Shown: in pieces, positions 34,106 to 43,494 of the stretch
Numbering within the stretch: the first letter of the stretch is position 1
Layout: each line of letters opens with the position of its first letter
DNA from: an uncultured Phycisphaerales bacterium
GTDB taxonomy: Bacteria; Planctomycetota; Phycisphaerae; Phycisphaerales; SM1A02
Direction: 5' to 3'
DNA: 64,000 nt
NCBI GenBank assembly: GCA_905480395.1
Contig: CAJQQE010000039.1
Location: forward strand, 57,637 to 121,636
The notes under the pieces: model-generated
The model's database searches: none
What the model was told of the DNA's origin: nothing
Seen by the model: only the letters and a program-made list of their open reading frames with translations
Program-made: the position numbers and the translations under genes

Positions 34106-36229
34106 TCAGCCGTGGCCGCTATACGTGGCGAGCTCGCGACGTCGGAAGATGGCCCAGCCTAAGCCGAGTACCAAACTCGACCAGAGCAGCCCAATGACCC
34201 AAAGATCCCGCAGAACGCCGGACCAGGCCACCAGACGGCCCTCGATCACCAAAGTATTGGGACTCGCTCGACCGAATGGCTCAAGCAAGAATGCCACGCT
34301 TGATGCGATCCAGGCGATCCCGACCTGCACGATCTGAATCGGAAGGATCGCGTCGGCATCAGGCCGGAACATCATGACACTGTTGGTAATGAAAGAGGTC
34401 ATCGAGCCACCGATGAACACGGTGAACGAAAGAAGCACGGCAATCGGAAAACTCAGGAAGGTGGCGGTCGAAACGCCGAGCATCGCGAGGAACGCGAGTT
34501 TCGTCCAATTGACGATCATCGCCCGCATGAAGTTCGCTTCGAAAGACGCCGCCTGCCAGAGCACTTCAAAATCAGTGGGATCAAAGAAAAGAGTGGCGCC
34601 GTTGGCGAAGAACCGCTCCGTCGCATCGCTCGGACTGAACGAGAAACCACCATTGAGAATCTGCACCCGCAAAGTGCCGTCCCCGTCGATGAGCGCTGCG
34701 GGGACGAGAAGTCGGTGCCACTGCTCGGGGACGAAATCTTGACTGACCTGTTCGCCGGATGATGGAAAACGGAACATGATCGGATATCGATCGGTGCTCT
34801 CCGACCGACCAATGTGGAATTGATATCGAAGCGTGAGATTCTGTCCGCGTGCCTTCGCTGGACCGAGACCCCTGAATTCGTATACCCGTCCGTCGTACTC
34901 TTTCCCATCCTCCAAGCCACCGGGCGAGACGGCTCGCTGCTTGTCCAGATGTTCCTTGCGGAGTCTGCGAACAATCGAACGAATGGAATCTGCGTACGTT
35001 CGCTCGCCCGCATCGACCTCGCTTCGAAGGATGGCGTCACCGTCGTACTCGGAGGTTGCCTTTTCACGGACTTCGTCCTCCGTGAGCCGATCAAACGTGG
35101 GCAGCACGCCCACCCGAGCCGTCAGAACTTCGTCGTAGACCTCGATCGCCTGCATCGGATCGGTGGCTCGAGTGCCGAGAAACTGGGTGAAGGAGAAGAT
35201 CGAAACGCCGCCGATGGTCAGGAGGATCAGGTTGAGCGACACCAGACCAACCCACTTCCCGAGCATGTATTCCAAGCGGCCCATCGGCTTGGTCACGAGG
35301 TGCCAGATCTGACGATCTCGAACTTCGAAGCTGACGGTGGCACAGGAAAGCACCAGCGTCATACATGCTGCCAGGGTGTAGACGAGGCTCATGGAGTCGC
35401 TGAGAAAGTTCTGTAGTTGGTAGCGAACCGGCTCGTCTGAATCGATCCAGAGCGGTATCAACGGAAGCGTGACCAGCATCAGCACGATGAACGCAAAGGA
35501 GATCCGGAGCCGAATGCTCTCGCGAATCAGCGTGTGAGCCACCGCGGCAATGTTGACCAGAATCGTCGGTCGCCCATGCCGGCTTGCGGATGACCGCGGC
35601 GACGCAAGGCCGGAAAGGAACAGCAGAAGGAGTCTGATCAAGAGCACGAACGTGATGACCAGAAGGCCGACGCCCAACACCGAAACCACGACACCGATGT
35701 AGCCCTGCGTCCACGGAATGGCCGCGATCGCCATGGTTCCGAGGATTGTGAGCGTGACCGAAACGGTGATTTCTGTCCAGACGACCATGAGGAGCCAGAT
35801 GAAGACCACGCATCCGGCCCAGATAATGAACTCCGGGCGGTCGATCAGGGCGCTCGGCATCCACTCGGGGATCGACTCCGCCACGAAAAGCGCCCCGAGT
35901 TCGGCGATCTGCATCAGACCACCGGTCTCCTCGTCAAAGAAGGCGGCGATCCCGGCCTTCACATCCGGACCGCCGTAGACCTCCCCATCCACTTCGATCT
36001 CACCCGCTCCCAGAAGCCTGGTGGCGACCGCATTCTCTGCGACCGCATCTGCTTCCCGCAGCACCGCCACCACGCCTTCAAAACGAGCGCGAGCATCGGA
36101 GGCTTGATTCCAGATCGAGCCGAAAATGGCAAGAACCACCGCCACCACCAGCCCGGACAGGACCAGTTTCGTCAACAACTTCTTCTGGAGATCGTCCAGA
36201 ATCCGCCAAATCTTCTTGAGGAGCGTCAC
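34106..36229 (-). CDS. ABC-2-type transporter permease with large soluble insert
   Basis: A 707-residue protein. Transmembrane helices: one near the N-terminus, about three at 130-220, about three at 250-365 (AFIVLMLVTLPLIPLWI, SLVYTLAACMTLVLSCAT, LVSLNLILLTIGGVSIFSF), and three or four at the C-terminus. Between helices lies a soluble domain (about 370-560) with a beta-rich PIMFRFPSSGEQVSQDFV... section. The segment EVRDRQIWHLVTKPMGRLEYMLGKWVG fits ABC-2 permeases and resembles one in the permease at 42433. It overlaps the ATPase gene by ATGA. Cargo unknown. Confidence 0.82.
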   Translation of the reverse strand: MTLLKKIWRILDDLQKKLLTKLVLSGLVVAVVLAIFGSIWNQASDARARFEGVVAVLREADAVAENAVATRLLGAGEIEVDGEVYGGPDVKAGIAAFFDEETGGLMQIAELGALFVAESIPEWMPSALIDRPEFIIWAGCVVFIWLLMVVWTEITVSVTLTILGTMAIAAIPWTQGYIGVVVSVLGVGLLVITFVLLIRLLLLFLSGLASPRSSASRHGRPTILVNIAAVAHTLIRESIRLRISFAFIVLMLVTLPLIPLWIDSDEPVRYQLQNFLSDSMSLVYTLAACMTLVLSCATVSFEVRDRQIWHLVTKPMGRLEYMLGKWVGLVSLNLILLTIGGVSIFSFTQFLGTRATDPMQAIEVYDEVLTARVGVLPTFDRLTEDEVREKATSEYDGDAILRSEVDAGERTYADSIRSIVRRLRKEHLDKQRAVSPGGLEDGKEYDGRVYEFRGLGPAKARGQNLTLRYQFHIGRSESTDRYPIMFRFPSSGEQVSQDFVPEQWHRLLVPAALIDGDGTLRVQILNGGFSFSPSDATERFFANGATLFFDPTDFEVLWQAASFEANFMRAMIVNWTKLAFLAMLGVSTATFLSFPIAVLLSFTVFIGGSMTSFITNSVMMFRPDADAILPIQIVQVGIAWIASSVAFLLEPFGRASPNTLVIEGRLVAWSGVLRDLWVIGLLWSSLVLGLGWAIFRRRELATYSGHG

Positions 36230-37473
36230 CCGTTCGAACTCCGTGTGTCATCCGAGTCGCCCAGAAGGTCGTCGATGACCGAGCCATCATGGCCTGCAGG
36301 CTTGGAAGGGGCATCGGTGACGGGTGCCGCCGGCGGCGCGGCTTCCGGCTCCGCCAGCAGATCGTCGAGCACTTCGCCGTGCTTCCGATCGGAGGCTTCC
36401 TTCACCTTGGTATCGCCAGAGGTCGTCTCAACGGATCGAACCGTGGCGGCCGGCGCTTCCTGCTGAAGTGCGTCGATCAGGGAGTCACCCTCTCCAGTAT
36501 CCACGGCCTCGTCGCGAGTGAGGAACGCCGCGGTCTCGCCGCCCTGCAGGGCACCGGAGGTATCGGTCGCCTCCAACTGGGCCTGTTCGACGATTCCCAT
36601 GAAGAGCTCTTCGAGTCGCTGCCGGGGTTGTTCAATGGAATCAATCCCGATCCCCCGCCCCTGGAGCACGCCCTCGACCTGCTGAACGGTTTCATCATCC
36701 AGCCGTGATGTTCGGATGACGGTGTGACTGGAGTCCGCCAGAAGCTCTTCCGTTCGGCCTTCTTGGCGAATCTTCCCGCCGTACAAGATCACCATGCGAT
36801 CGCAGACATCTTCGACGTCCGTGAGCAAATGCGAACTCAAGAGAATCGTCGTACCCCGTCGCCCCAGTTCCAGCAGCAGGTCTTTCACCTGGCGGGTTCC
36901 GATGGGGTCAAGGCCGGAGGTCGGTTCGTCAAGAATCAGGAGTTCAGGATCGTTGATCAAAGCTTGAGCCAGCCCAAGGCGACGACTCATGCCCTTGGAA
37001 TATTCACCGACGGCCCGGCGCTTGACCTGCGCCAGCCCGACCATGTCGAGAAGCTCGTCAATTCGACGGTTTCGGGTTCGACGATCGAGTCCGAAGATTC
37101 GTCCGTAGTAGTCGAGCGTCTCCTGCGCATTGAGGTAGCGGTACAGATACGACTCTTCTGGGAGATAGCCGATCCGCCCCTTGACCGCGACGTCCGACGG
37201 CTCTCGGTTGAAGACGCTCAATCGTCCCGATGACTTATGCAAGAGTCCGAGGATCATCTTGATGGTCGTGCTTTTGCCGGATCCGTTGGGTCCAAGGAGT
37301 CCAAAGATTTCGTGTCGACGAATCTCAAAGTCGACGCCGTCGACGGCCCTCGCCTTCGCTCGCTTCCAGAAGTCTGTAAAAATCTTGGTCAGGCCGACCG
37401 CTTCAACGATCGGTTCTCCGACCGCGGGTCGCCCCGCCATGCTCACATTCGGCGTCTGGAGATTCGTCATCAT
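36226..37473 (-). CDS. ABC transporter ATP-binding protein
   Basis: The 415-residue protein has Walker A GPNGSGKST (61-69), a degenerate signature YSKGMSRRLGLAQALI, Walker B LLILDEPTSGLDPIG and the switch His in LLSSHLL. This is the ABC-2 exporter type (as in gliding/Cyt-like or ABC-2 heterodimers). After about residue 310 a poorly ordered Glu/Ala/Thr-rich tail of about 100 residues is appended, ending DDLLGDSDD-like. It overlaps both the SPFH gene before it and the permease after it by ATGA. Confidence 0.92.
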   Translation of the reverse strand: MMTNLQTPNVSMAGRPAVGEPIVEAVGLTKIFTDFWKRAKARAVDGVDFEIRRHEIFGLLGPNGSGKSTTIKMILGLLHKSSGRLSVFNREPSDVAVKGRIGYLPEESYLYRYLNAQETLDYYGRIFGLDRRTRNRRIDELLDMVGLAQVKRRAVGEYSKGMSRRLGLAQALINDPELLILDEPTSGLDPIGTRQVKDLLLELGRRGTTILLSSHLLTDVEDVCDRMVILYGGKIRQEGRTEELLADSSHTVIRTSRLDDETVQQVEGVLQGRGIGIDSIEQPRQRLEELFMGIVEQAQLEATDTSGALQGGETAAFLTRDEAVDTGEGDSLIDALQQEAPAATVRSVETTSGDTKVKEASDRKHGEVLDDLLAEPEAAPPAAPVTDAPSKPAGHDGSVIDDLLGDSDDTRSSNG

Positions 37474-38936
37474 TCACCCGCTCCTTCTCGTCCAAAGCCG
37501 CCCGTCGCATCCTTGTTCAAGCGACGCCCGGCCTGGCCGATGCTGATCTGCCGAGAACCGAGTTGCCAGGCGTTACCATCGATCCCTCCCATCATCGACT
37601 CTTGACGACGTCGATTCGTAGAGGCATCTCGTCGTCTGGTCGTAATGTCCATGGAACTCTTCATCCGAAGTGCCAACCCCCGAAGACCGGGCGGCGCGGA
37701 GATGACTTCCACCTCAGGGCCACCGAGTACGTCGCGATAGGCGTCGAGCCAGAGCTGCCGGACCAGTTGCTGGGGATTCTCCTGGTAGGCCGGAACCAAG
37801 CTCGCCAGTCGCCGCGCATCATTTCCGATTCCCGCCTCGATCATGGATCGGAAGGCGCGAGCTTCGGTCATGGTCTTGGCTGCCTGCCCACCGATGTCGG
37901 CGGCTTCGAAGCGAGCTCCGATACGGGCGAGCACCGATTCCGCTTCCACCTCATTCTTGCCGCTCAAGGCCGATTCGTAATCACCAATCAAGGCAATCAG
38001 ATCCGCGAGCGCCGAGGCGCCTGCAGCGTCATCAAGAATGGTCGTACTCTCTCGCCGAGCGATCTCAACCGCGATCTTCGCTCGCTCCCGAGCGCCTTGC
38101 ACGTTCTGCACGTTCCGTCGGACCGCCAGCGGTGGCACACGATCCGTCACCGAGATGGAGACCAACCGGATGCCGCTTTCCAATTCGTTGAGCGACTCCT
38201 GAGCCCGACGCCGGATCTCGAAAATTGCTTCGTCGCCTTCGATGAATCTTGCGAGCGTCATGGCGGCGGCGGTATGAATCGCGGCCTGCTCAAGCACCAG
38301 CTTGACGACTTCATCACCTTGTTCCGGAGTGAACCGGACCAAGAATGAAACCGCATCGTCGATGGAATACTCGCCGGTCATTCGGCAATGGGCGAGGTCG
38401 CCGCCCTCGAGAATGAGCGTGCCATCTCCCTTGCCGACCGGCCCGGGCAGAAGCGGGCGACTGGTGGCCGCACTCGCCGTTGCTTCCTCCAGCGTCAGTG
38501 ACCGAGAACCGAAGTTTGGCCAGAAAGACTGCTCAACCGACACGGTTCGCTTGAGCGGAACGGTGATGATCTCTCCCACCGGATACGGCCAAAAAGGCTG
38601 CAGGCCCGCGGAGATCTGTGCATCCGAACCTTCGCCCTGGATCGCCCCGAAGAGGGTTCGAATTCCGGTCCGGTTCTCCCGGACCGTTTGAAAACCACTG
38701 AAGATAAACACCACGGCAAGCGCGAGGATCGCGAACTGAAGTACGCGGTAACTCAGCCGCAAGGCTTCGGTGAGACTCTGGTTGGCCGGATCCATCGCAT
38801 CACGAAGATCGGCCTCCGAAGCCGCACCGGCGACCACCGTAAACTCCGCGGATTTCTCGCGACGCGGCGCTTCGTCGATCGCCCCGTCTTCCTCGTGGAC
38901 CGGCTCGAACGAATCGGATGGAGTTTGTTCACTCAC
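37470..38936 (-). CDS. SPFH (Band-7) domain protein, third copy of the locus
   Basis: A 488-residue protein with an N-terminal cytoplasmic tail, one transmembrane helix (VLQFAILALAVVFIFSGFQTV) and an SPFH domain beginning VRENRTGIRTLFGAIQGEG... with AGLQPFWPYPVGEIITVPLK. The domain is less canonical than its two neighbours. It continues with the ISVTDRVPPLAVRRNVQNVQGARERAKIAVEIARRES helix typical of HflK/prohibitin and ends in an Arg-rich tail. SPFH proteins form membrane rings or cages. It overlaps HflC-like upstream and the ABC ATPase downstream by 4 bp, which strongly implies a shared complex. Confidence 0.8.
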   Translation of the reverse strand: MSEQTPSDSFEPVHEEDGAIDEAPRREKSAEFTVVAGAASEADLRDAMDPANQSLTEALRLSYRVLQFAILALAVVFIFSGFQTVRENRTGIRTLFGAIQGEGSDAQISAGLQPFWPYPVGEIITVPLKRTVSVEQSFWPNFGSRSLTLEEATASAATSRPLLPGPVGKGDGTLILEGGDLAHCRMTGEYSIDDAVSFLVRFTPEQGDEVVKLVLEQAAIHTAAAMTLARFIEGDEAIFEIRRRAQESLNELESGIRLVSISVTDRVPPLAVRRNVQNVQGARERAKIAVEIARRESTTILDDAAGASALADLIALIGDYESALSGKNEVEAESVLARIGARFEAADIGGQAAKTMTEARAFRSMIEAGIGNDARRLASLVPAYQENPQQLVRQLWLDAYRDVLGGPEVEVISAPPGLRGLALRMKSSMDITTRRRDASTNRRRQESMMGGIDGNAWQLGSRQISIGQAGRRLNKDATGGFGREGAGE

Positions 38937-39871
38937 TGAGATTCTCCCGATCCGCTTTCGATGTACTTCGACTCGGGCTGGGGAATGCCGTTTGGACCGG
39001 CTTTCGACTCAAGATCGATGAGATGGAACGGGGCCTTGGTCATATCTGTGACAAAGGTCGTTGATCCTCGAAGCCCGGCTCGAAGCGTATCAAGCCAAGA
39101 AAGGAAGATGGCGAGATCTGCATGATCACGCATCTGCTCGTAGTACCGGGTGGCTTCCTCATTGCCGCGGGCCTCGATCACGGCGGCCCATTGCTCCGCG
39201 AAGTCGCGGATGATCTGCGCCTGCGCCTGGGCCCGTTGCTTGATGGTGCTGGCCTCGGAGTTACCTCGAGCCTCTTCGAGATTCGCGAGGGTCTCCTGTA
39301 CCGCCGACATCCGGCGCATCACCGCAGTGGTGGTCTTTGGCGGGAAAGCCACTCGACTGATTCCCACCGAAATGGGAACCACGCCACTGGTTGCATTCGC
39401 CTTGACATCCGCGAGAATGGCCCGTTCGGCCTCCGGGAGTTTGCTGTCCGCGCCGATCAACTGATCGAAACGGTAGCCCCCGACCTGCCCGAGAGACCCC
39501 TGTAGAAGCGTCTCAAGGTCACGTTGTGCGCCAGCCAGAGAGCCGTAGCTGTTGAAGAACGACTGGGACTGTTCATCGTCCTCTCCGACCTTCCAGAGCA
39601 TGAATGCCTGAACCATGACCTGCTGACCATCTCGTGTCTGCACGGTCTTGATTGGCGACTTCACGAACTGCTGACGAGTATCCAACTTCGACACCGAATC
39701 GATGAAGAAGGGAAGCTTGAAGTGAAGCCCCGGATCACGAATGATCCCGGCTGGACGGCCGAGTCTCGTCTTGATCGCCACTTCATGAAAATTCACCGTG
39801 AAGGTCGTGTTGAAGAGAATCAACACGAACACAAGGAGAAGGGCGACGACGGCGGTGATTGTCTTGCTCAT
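38933..39871 (-). CDS. SPFH domain protein, HflC-like
   Basis: The 312-residue protein has one N-terminal transmembrane helix (ITAVVALLLVFVLILFNTTF), then an SPFH core opening with VNFHEVAIKTRLGRPAGIIRDPGLHFKLPFFIDSV..., which is the HflC pattern (HEV.I.TRFGKP...PGLHFK.PF). The long helix has IKQRAQAQAQIIRDFAEQWAAVIEARG. HflC/HflK modulate FtsH in proteobacteria, but no ftsH is here. The start is 67 bases after the HflK-like stop. Confidence 0.9.
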   Translation of the reverse strand: MSKTITAVVALLLVFVLILFNTTFTVNFHEVAIKTRLGRPAGIIRDPGLHFKLPFFIDSVSKLDTRQQFVKSPIKTVQTRDGQQVMVQAFMLWKVGEDDEQSQSFFNSYGSLAGAQRDLETLLQGSLGQVGGYRFDQLIGADSKLPEAERAILADVKANATSGVVPISVGISRVAFPPKTTTAVMRRMSAVQETLANLEEARGNSEASTIKQRAQAQAQIIRDFAEQWAAVIEARGNEEATRYYEQMRDHADLAIFLSWLDTLRAGLRGSTTFVTDMTKAPFHLIDLESKAGPNGIPQPESKYIESGSGESQ

Positions 39872-39938
39872 GGTTCGATTTGCTCGGACGCGGGTCGTGA
39901 GAAAGAAGCCTGAGGCTCCATGCGAATTCGAATTCCGA

Positions 39939-42086
39939 TCAGTTGCCTTCAGCCGGATTTTCGAGATAGTCGCGGAGGTTCAACCCCGCATCAGGTTCCT
40001 GCATTTCAATGTCGAGATCCGTTCGACTCGGGTCGACGGCCAGTACGTACTTGGATCGCACCGTTTGGAGCACCTCCCGAAGGATTTCCATCACCCGGCG
40101 CTCCTGATAGAGCTCCGGCGCGGCCTCATAGGCGGCGACTTGACCGAGCACCTCGGCGGCGTTCTTGCGGGCGTCCATGTGGATCTTCCAGCGAAGACTC
40201 CGGGCACTGGCGATGAATGATGCGATGAAGCCCTGGCTCTCGCGGACCATTCGCTCCGCCGCCACCCGAGCCTCAATCGTGGCGGGGGCATCAGCCCCTT
40301 GCGCTCGTTCGATCGAACGATAACCCTCGATCAGGGCCACAATTTCCAATGCCCGATCCGAATCGCCAACCAGACCAGCCAGTGCGGCATTCGCGGTCCG
40401 ACGGGCCTCTTCGAGGAGTTTCCTCACGTTTTGCGTGTCAATCGCGAGTTCCTCGAACATCGAGACCGATTCACCGGGAGGCCGCAAGGCCGGAATGGCG
40501 ATCGAGACCACGTCGACCCCGGTATTGCCGGAATCAAACTCGGCCTGAATTCGTTGACGAAGTTCGGTGGCAAGCACCGAGCCCTGAGGTGAAAGGACAT
40601 CTTCTAGCGGCATTTGCGAGAACGTCTGGGTGACCACCCGCAAGGCAATCTCCTGGAGCGCCTGCTCTCGCATGTCCAAGGAACTTCGCTTCGGTTTGAC
40701 GTCGTTGCTGAAGTTCAGGTAGTCGACCAACGCCCCGGGCTTGACCCGGTAGTTGAGGATCACATCAACATCGAGCAGGGCGAATTGATTGGTCACCGCC
40801 TGCGTCGGCTCGTTCGACGCGGAGAAACCAGCCGCTTCATCTCGGCGATCTTGGGCAATCTCCAACTGATCAACTGATCTCGTGACCTCGGCGGGTAGCG
40901 GATTTGCGGATACCAAGAAGAGCTCGTTGATCGGTTCCTCAGCGGGATCCCAGAGATCCGTTTCCTTCACTTTTCGCGGCGTGCCGTTCAAGCTGAGTTC
41001 TCGCACCCGCGCCGAATCGACAATCGTGACGGTCTCCAGCGGCCAAGGCCACTTGAACATCGTTGATCCTTCGTATACCGGACCGACGATGCGCCCCCCG
41101 CGGAGGCGAACGGCTTGCTGACCAGGCTCGACGATCACCACCGTACTCAGACCCACCAGCACCACAAAGGCGAAGGCGAGGAGCCACGCGAAGCTTCGCA
41201 GGAGCAGCTGGTAGCCCCAAGAGCTCGTGATATCGAATCCGAACTGGTAATTCACCGCCTCATTGATGGATCGGACGATCGAATCAGGCGCGGCGAAGAG
41301 GCTTAGAACTCTCGAATCGAACGCGGGCCTCGGCACTTCTCCGGGCCGGCGTGGTCGATAGAGATTCAGGATGAAGTTGAGCACGATCTCCGCCGCCACC
41401 AGCAGCATGTAGATCGACAGCCCCCATGTGACCCCCTCGAGGACTGCGGGGTTCTCGAAGAAGCGGAAAGCGATTCCAACCGAAACGGCCAACAGCACCA
41501 GGGCGTTGCCCACCATGTGGCCAGCACCACCACGAAGGTTGCCCCACGCGGAACGAGCGGCCATTCCTGCGACGAATCGGGAGAAAATGAACGCGAAGAG
41601 CGCGAGTGCGAGCGTGATGGCGAGCTGCCATCCCAAGTGACTGCCCACTTGGAACGGTGTCACATTCAGTTCTGGATCATTCTGCCATTCGAACCAGGCG
41701 AGCGTCCGCAAGCCGAAGAAGACCAGCAGGCCAGCCACCAGAAGACTGGCGATCGGCATCAGCCAGGTGTGCATGAGCCGGAGTCGTCGAGCGACGACGT
41801 CGGTCTCACCTTCCTCAAAGATTCCCGAGACTTCTTCGCCGCGCTCGGCCGCGAGATCGTCTCGTTCGAGGGCTTCGAGACGCTCAAGCCGGTGCTGATG
41901 GAAAACGACGATCAGCGCAATCCAGACCAGCGTGCCAACCAAGATCGGCTCGCTCGCCACTTGGAATGCCGAGTCCTTGAAGATGAACCCGTACACCAGC
42001 ATGATCAGGCCAATGGCGGCCTGGAGCAAGAAGCCCATGCCAGCGACTCGGGTGGCCTGCTGATAGGCGAGATGGTCGGTTCTCAT
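39939..42086 (-). CDS. Large SPFH domain protein, HflK-like, with multi-helix N-terminus
   Basis: A 715-residue protein that begins with about five or six transmembrane helices (for example GFLLQAAIGLIMLVYGFIF, ILVGTLVWIALIVVFH, MPIASLLVAGLLVFFGL, LAITLALALFAFIFSRFV, NALVLLAVSVGIAFRF), then another before the SPFH domain (VVLVGLSTVVIVEPGQQAVRLRGGRIVGPVYEGSTMFKWPWP). Ordinary HflK has one helix, so the N-terminal multi-helix domain is an unusual extension. A long helical C-terminus follows. ATG 42086 is preferred: the longer frame to 42158 has no hydrophobic start, and GAGG lies just upstream of 42086. It heads the SPFH/ABC operon. Confidence 0.83.
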   Translation of the reverse strand: MRTDHLAYQQATRVAGMGFLLQAAIGLIMLVYGFIFKDSAFQVASEPILVGTLVWIALIVVFHQHRLERLEALERDDLAAERGEEVSGIFEEGETDVVARRLRLMHTWLMPIASLLVAGLLVFFGLRTLAWFEWQNDPELNVTPFQVGSHLGWQLAITLALALFAFIFSRFVAGMAARSAWGNLRGGAGHMVGNALVLLAVSVGIAFRFFENPAVLEGVTWGLSIYMLLVAAEIVLNFILNLYRPRRPGEVPRPAFDSRVLSLFAAPDSIVRSINEAVNYQFGFDITSSWGYQLLLRSFAWLLAFAFVVLVGLSTVVIVEPGQQAVRLRGGRIVGPVYEGSTMFKWPWPLETVTIVDSARVRELSLNGTPRKVKETDLWDPAEEPINELFLVSANPLPAEVTRSVDQLEIAQDRRDEAAGFSASNEPTQAVTNQFALLDVDVILNYRVKPGALVDYLNFSNDVKPKRSSLDMREQALQEIALRVVTQTFSQMPLEDVLSPQGSVLATELRQRIQAEFDSGNTGVDVVSIAIPALRPPGESVSMFEELAIDTQNVRKLLEEARRTANAALAGLVGDSDRALEIVALIEGYRSIERAQGADAPATIEARVAAERMVRESQGFIASFIASARSLRWKIHMDARKNAAEVLGQVAAYEAAPELYQERRVMEILREVLQTVRSKYVLAVDPSRTDLDIEMQEPDAGLNLRDYLENPAEGN

Positions 42087-42432
42087 GAGCCTCGATCCGA
42101 ATGAGATCGGTGAAAAATCGCAAGTGAAAGTACTACCGGTGTTCGCACCGATGGTCAAAACAGGTACCGGAACAGGAAGTGTGCCCCGACGTCCCCAAGC
42201 GTGGGAATAGGCCGAAACGATTCCGGTCGAGCCGACCGACGATCTCCGGCTCGTCCCGAAGGTACGATGCCGAGGTCGACGAGTTCGGACCCGCTGGTCA
42301 TAATCATACCCCGTCCCGTGGAATTCATCCTGCCCGACCCCTCAGTCGGATGGAGCCCACAACTCCCCTTCCCCCGTCCCGGATCGGCTCAGAGCCTCCA
42401 TCCCCCCACCTTCATCGGATCCACCTCCACCC
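42087..42432. other. Divergent promoter region between the SPFH/ABC operon and an ABC permease
   Basis: 346 non-coding bases. They must hold the promoter of the minus-strand operon starting at 42086 and that of the plus-strand permease at 42433. A plausible plus-strand promoter is at 42276-42304. No small ORF, tRNA or long inverted repeat is seen; short CCGG-rich imperfect repeats only. Confidence 0.6.
42276..42304 (+). promoter_or_regulatory. Possible promoter of the permease at 42433
   Basis: TCGACG (42276-42281), a 17-bp spacer and CATAAT (42299-42304). Matches four and five of six consensus bases. Predicted leader about 120 bases. Confidence 0.4.
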
Positions 42433-43470
42433 ATGGCCGTCTTCGAACAGCTTCTGGCCATCGCTCGGAACACCTTCTTCGAGAGCATCCGTCAACCGGT
42501 GCTCTTGGTCGTTCTGATCGTGTCGACGATTCTCGTGGTGCTGAGCAACCCCCTCAGTGCCTTTACGCTGCAGGACGACCAGCGGATGTTCGTGGACATC
42601 GGGCTGTCCACGATCTTCATGGGCGGCGCGATTCTCTCGGCGTTTGTGGCCTCCAACGTCCTCACCCGAGAAATCGACAATCGAACAGTCCTCACCGTCG
42701 TTTCGAAACCAGTCTCCCGACCGGTCTTCGTGATCGGCAAGTATCTCGGCGTGGCTGCCGCCCAACTGCTGGTGATGATCTTCCTCGCCCTCGTCTTCAT
42801 GATGGTGGAGATCCACGGCGTGCAGCAGACCGTGACCACCCCGTACCACCTGCCCGTCATAATCCTCGGATTCGGCGCGATGATCCTCGCAGTCGCGGGC
42901 GGTGTTTGGTGCAACTTCTTCTACGGATACGTGTTCTCCAGCACGTTTATCTCCATCGGCACGCCACTACTGGTCATCGCCTATGGGCTGTGCCTCCTCC
43001 TCGGACCGGATTTCACTCCAGTCCCGATCAGCGAGCAATTCAAAGGCAATCTCTGGATCGCGGTCACCGTCCTCTTCCTCGGTGAGATGGTGCTGACCGC
43101 GATCGCCCTTGCCGCGAGCACCCGACTCGGCCAAGTCTTGACACTGGTCACCACGCTCGGGTTCTTCATCCTCGGGTTACTCTCGGACTGGCTCATCGCC
43201 CGCCGAATTGCTCGGCTAGACGAGATCTCCGCGGCGCTGCTCGAAGCCGGCGGCGAGATCGGCCTCGATATCCAGTCTCAGTACTGGGCACTGCAGAGCG
43301 CCTACGCCATCGTCCCGAATTTTCAAGTCTTCTGGCTGGCAGATGCGATCACCCAAGATGCCTCGATCCCCCTGGGATATCTCGCTTGGACGATTCCATA
43401 CGGCCTCACCCTCGTGCTCGTCGCCCTCGCCGTCGCCGTGATGTTGTTCCAGCGCCGCGAAGTGGGTTGA
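42433..43470 (+). CDS. ABC-2-type permease, divergent from the SPFH/ABC operon
   Basis: The 345-residue protein has six predicted helices (LLVVLIVSTILVVLS, GLSTIFMGGAILSAFVA, YLGVAAAQLLVMIFLALVF, VIILGFGAMILAVAGGVW, SSTFISIGTPLLVIAYGLCLL, TVLFLGEMVLTAIALAAS, GLTLVLVALAVAVML). The stretch VASNVLTREIDNRTVLTVVSKPVSRPVFVIGKYLG resembles the EVRDRQIWHLVTKPMGRLEYMLGKWVG of the permease at 34106. It is probably a second permease that uses the ATPase of that operon. No ATPase gene lies next to it. Confidence 0.82.
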   Translation: MAVFEQLLAIARNTFFESIRQPVLLVVLIVSTILVVLSNPLSAFTLQDDQRMFVDIGLSTIFMGGAILSAFVASNVLTREIDNRTVLTVVSKPVSRPVFVIGKYLGVAAAQLLVMIFLALVFMMVEIHGVQQTVTTPYHLPVIILGFGAMILAVAGGVWCNFFYGYVFSSTFISIGTPLLVIAYGLCLLLGPDFTPVPISEQFKGNLWIAVTVLFLGEMVLTAIALAASTRLGQVLTLVTTLGFFILGLLSDWLIARRIARLDEISAALLEAGGEIGLDIQSQYWALQSAYAIVPNFQVFWLADAITQDASIPLGYLAWTIPYGLTLVLVALAVAVMLFQRREVG

Positions 43471-43494
43471 CCCGCCGGAAGCCCCTCCGACCGA

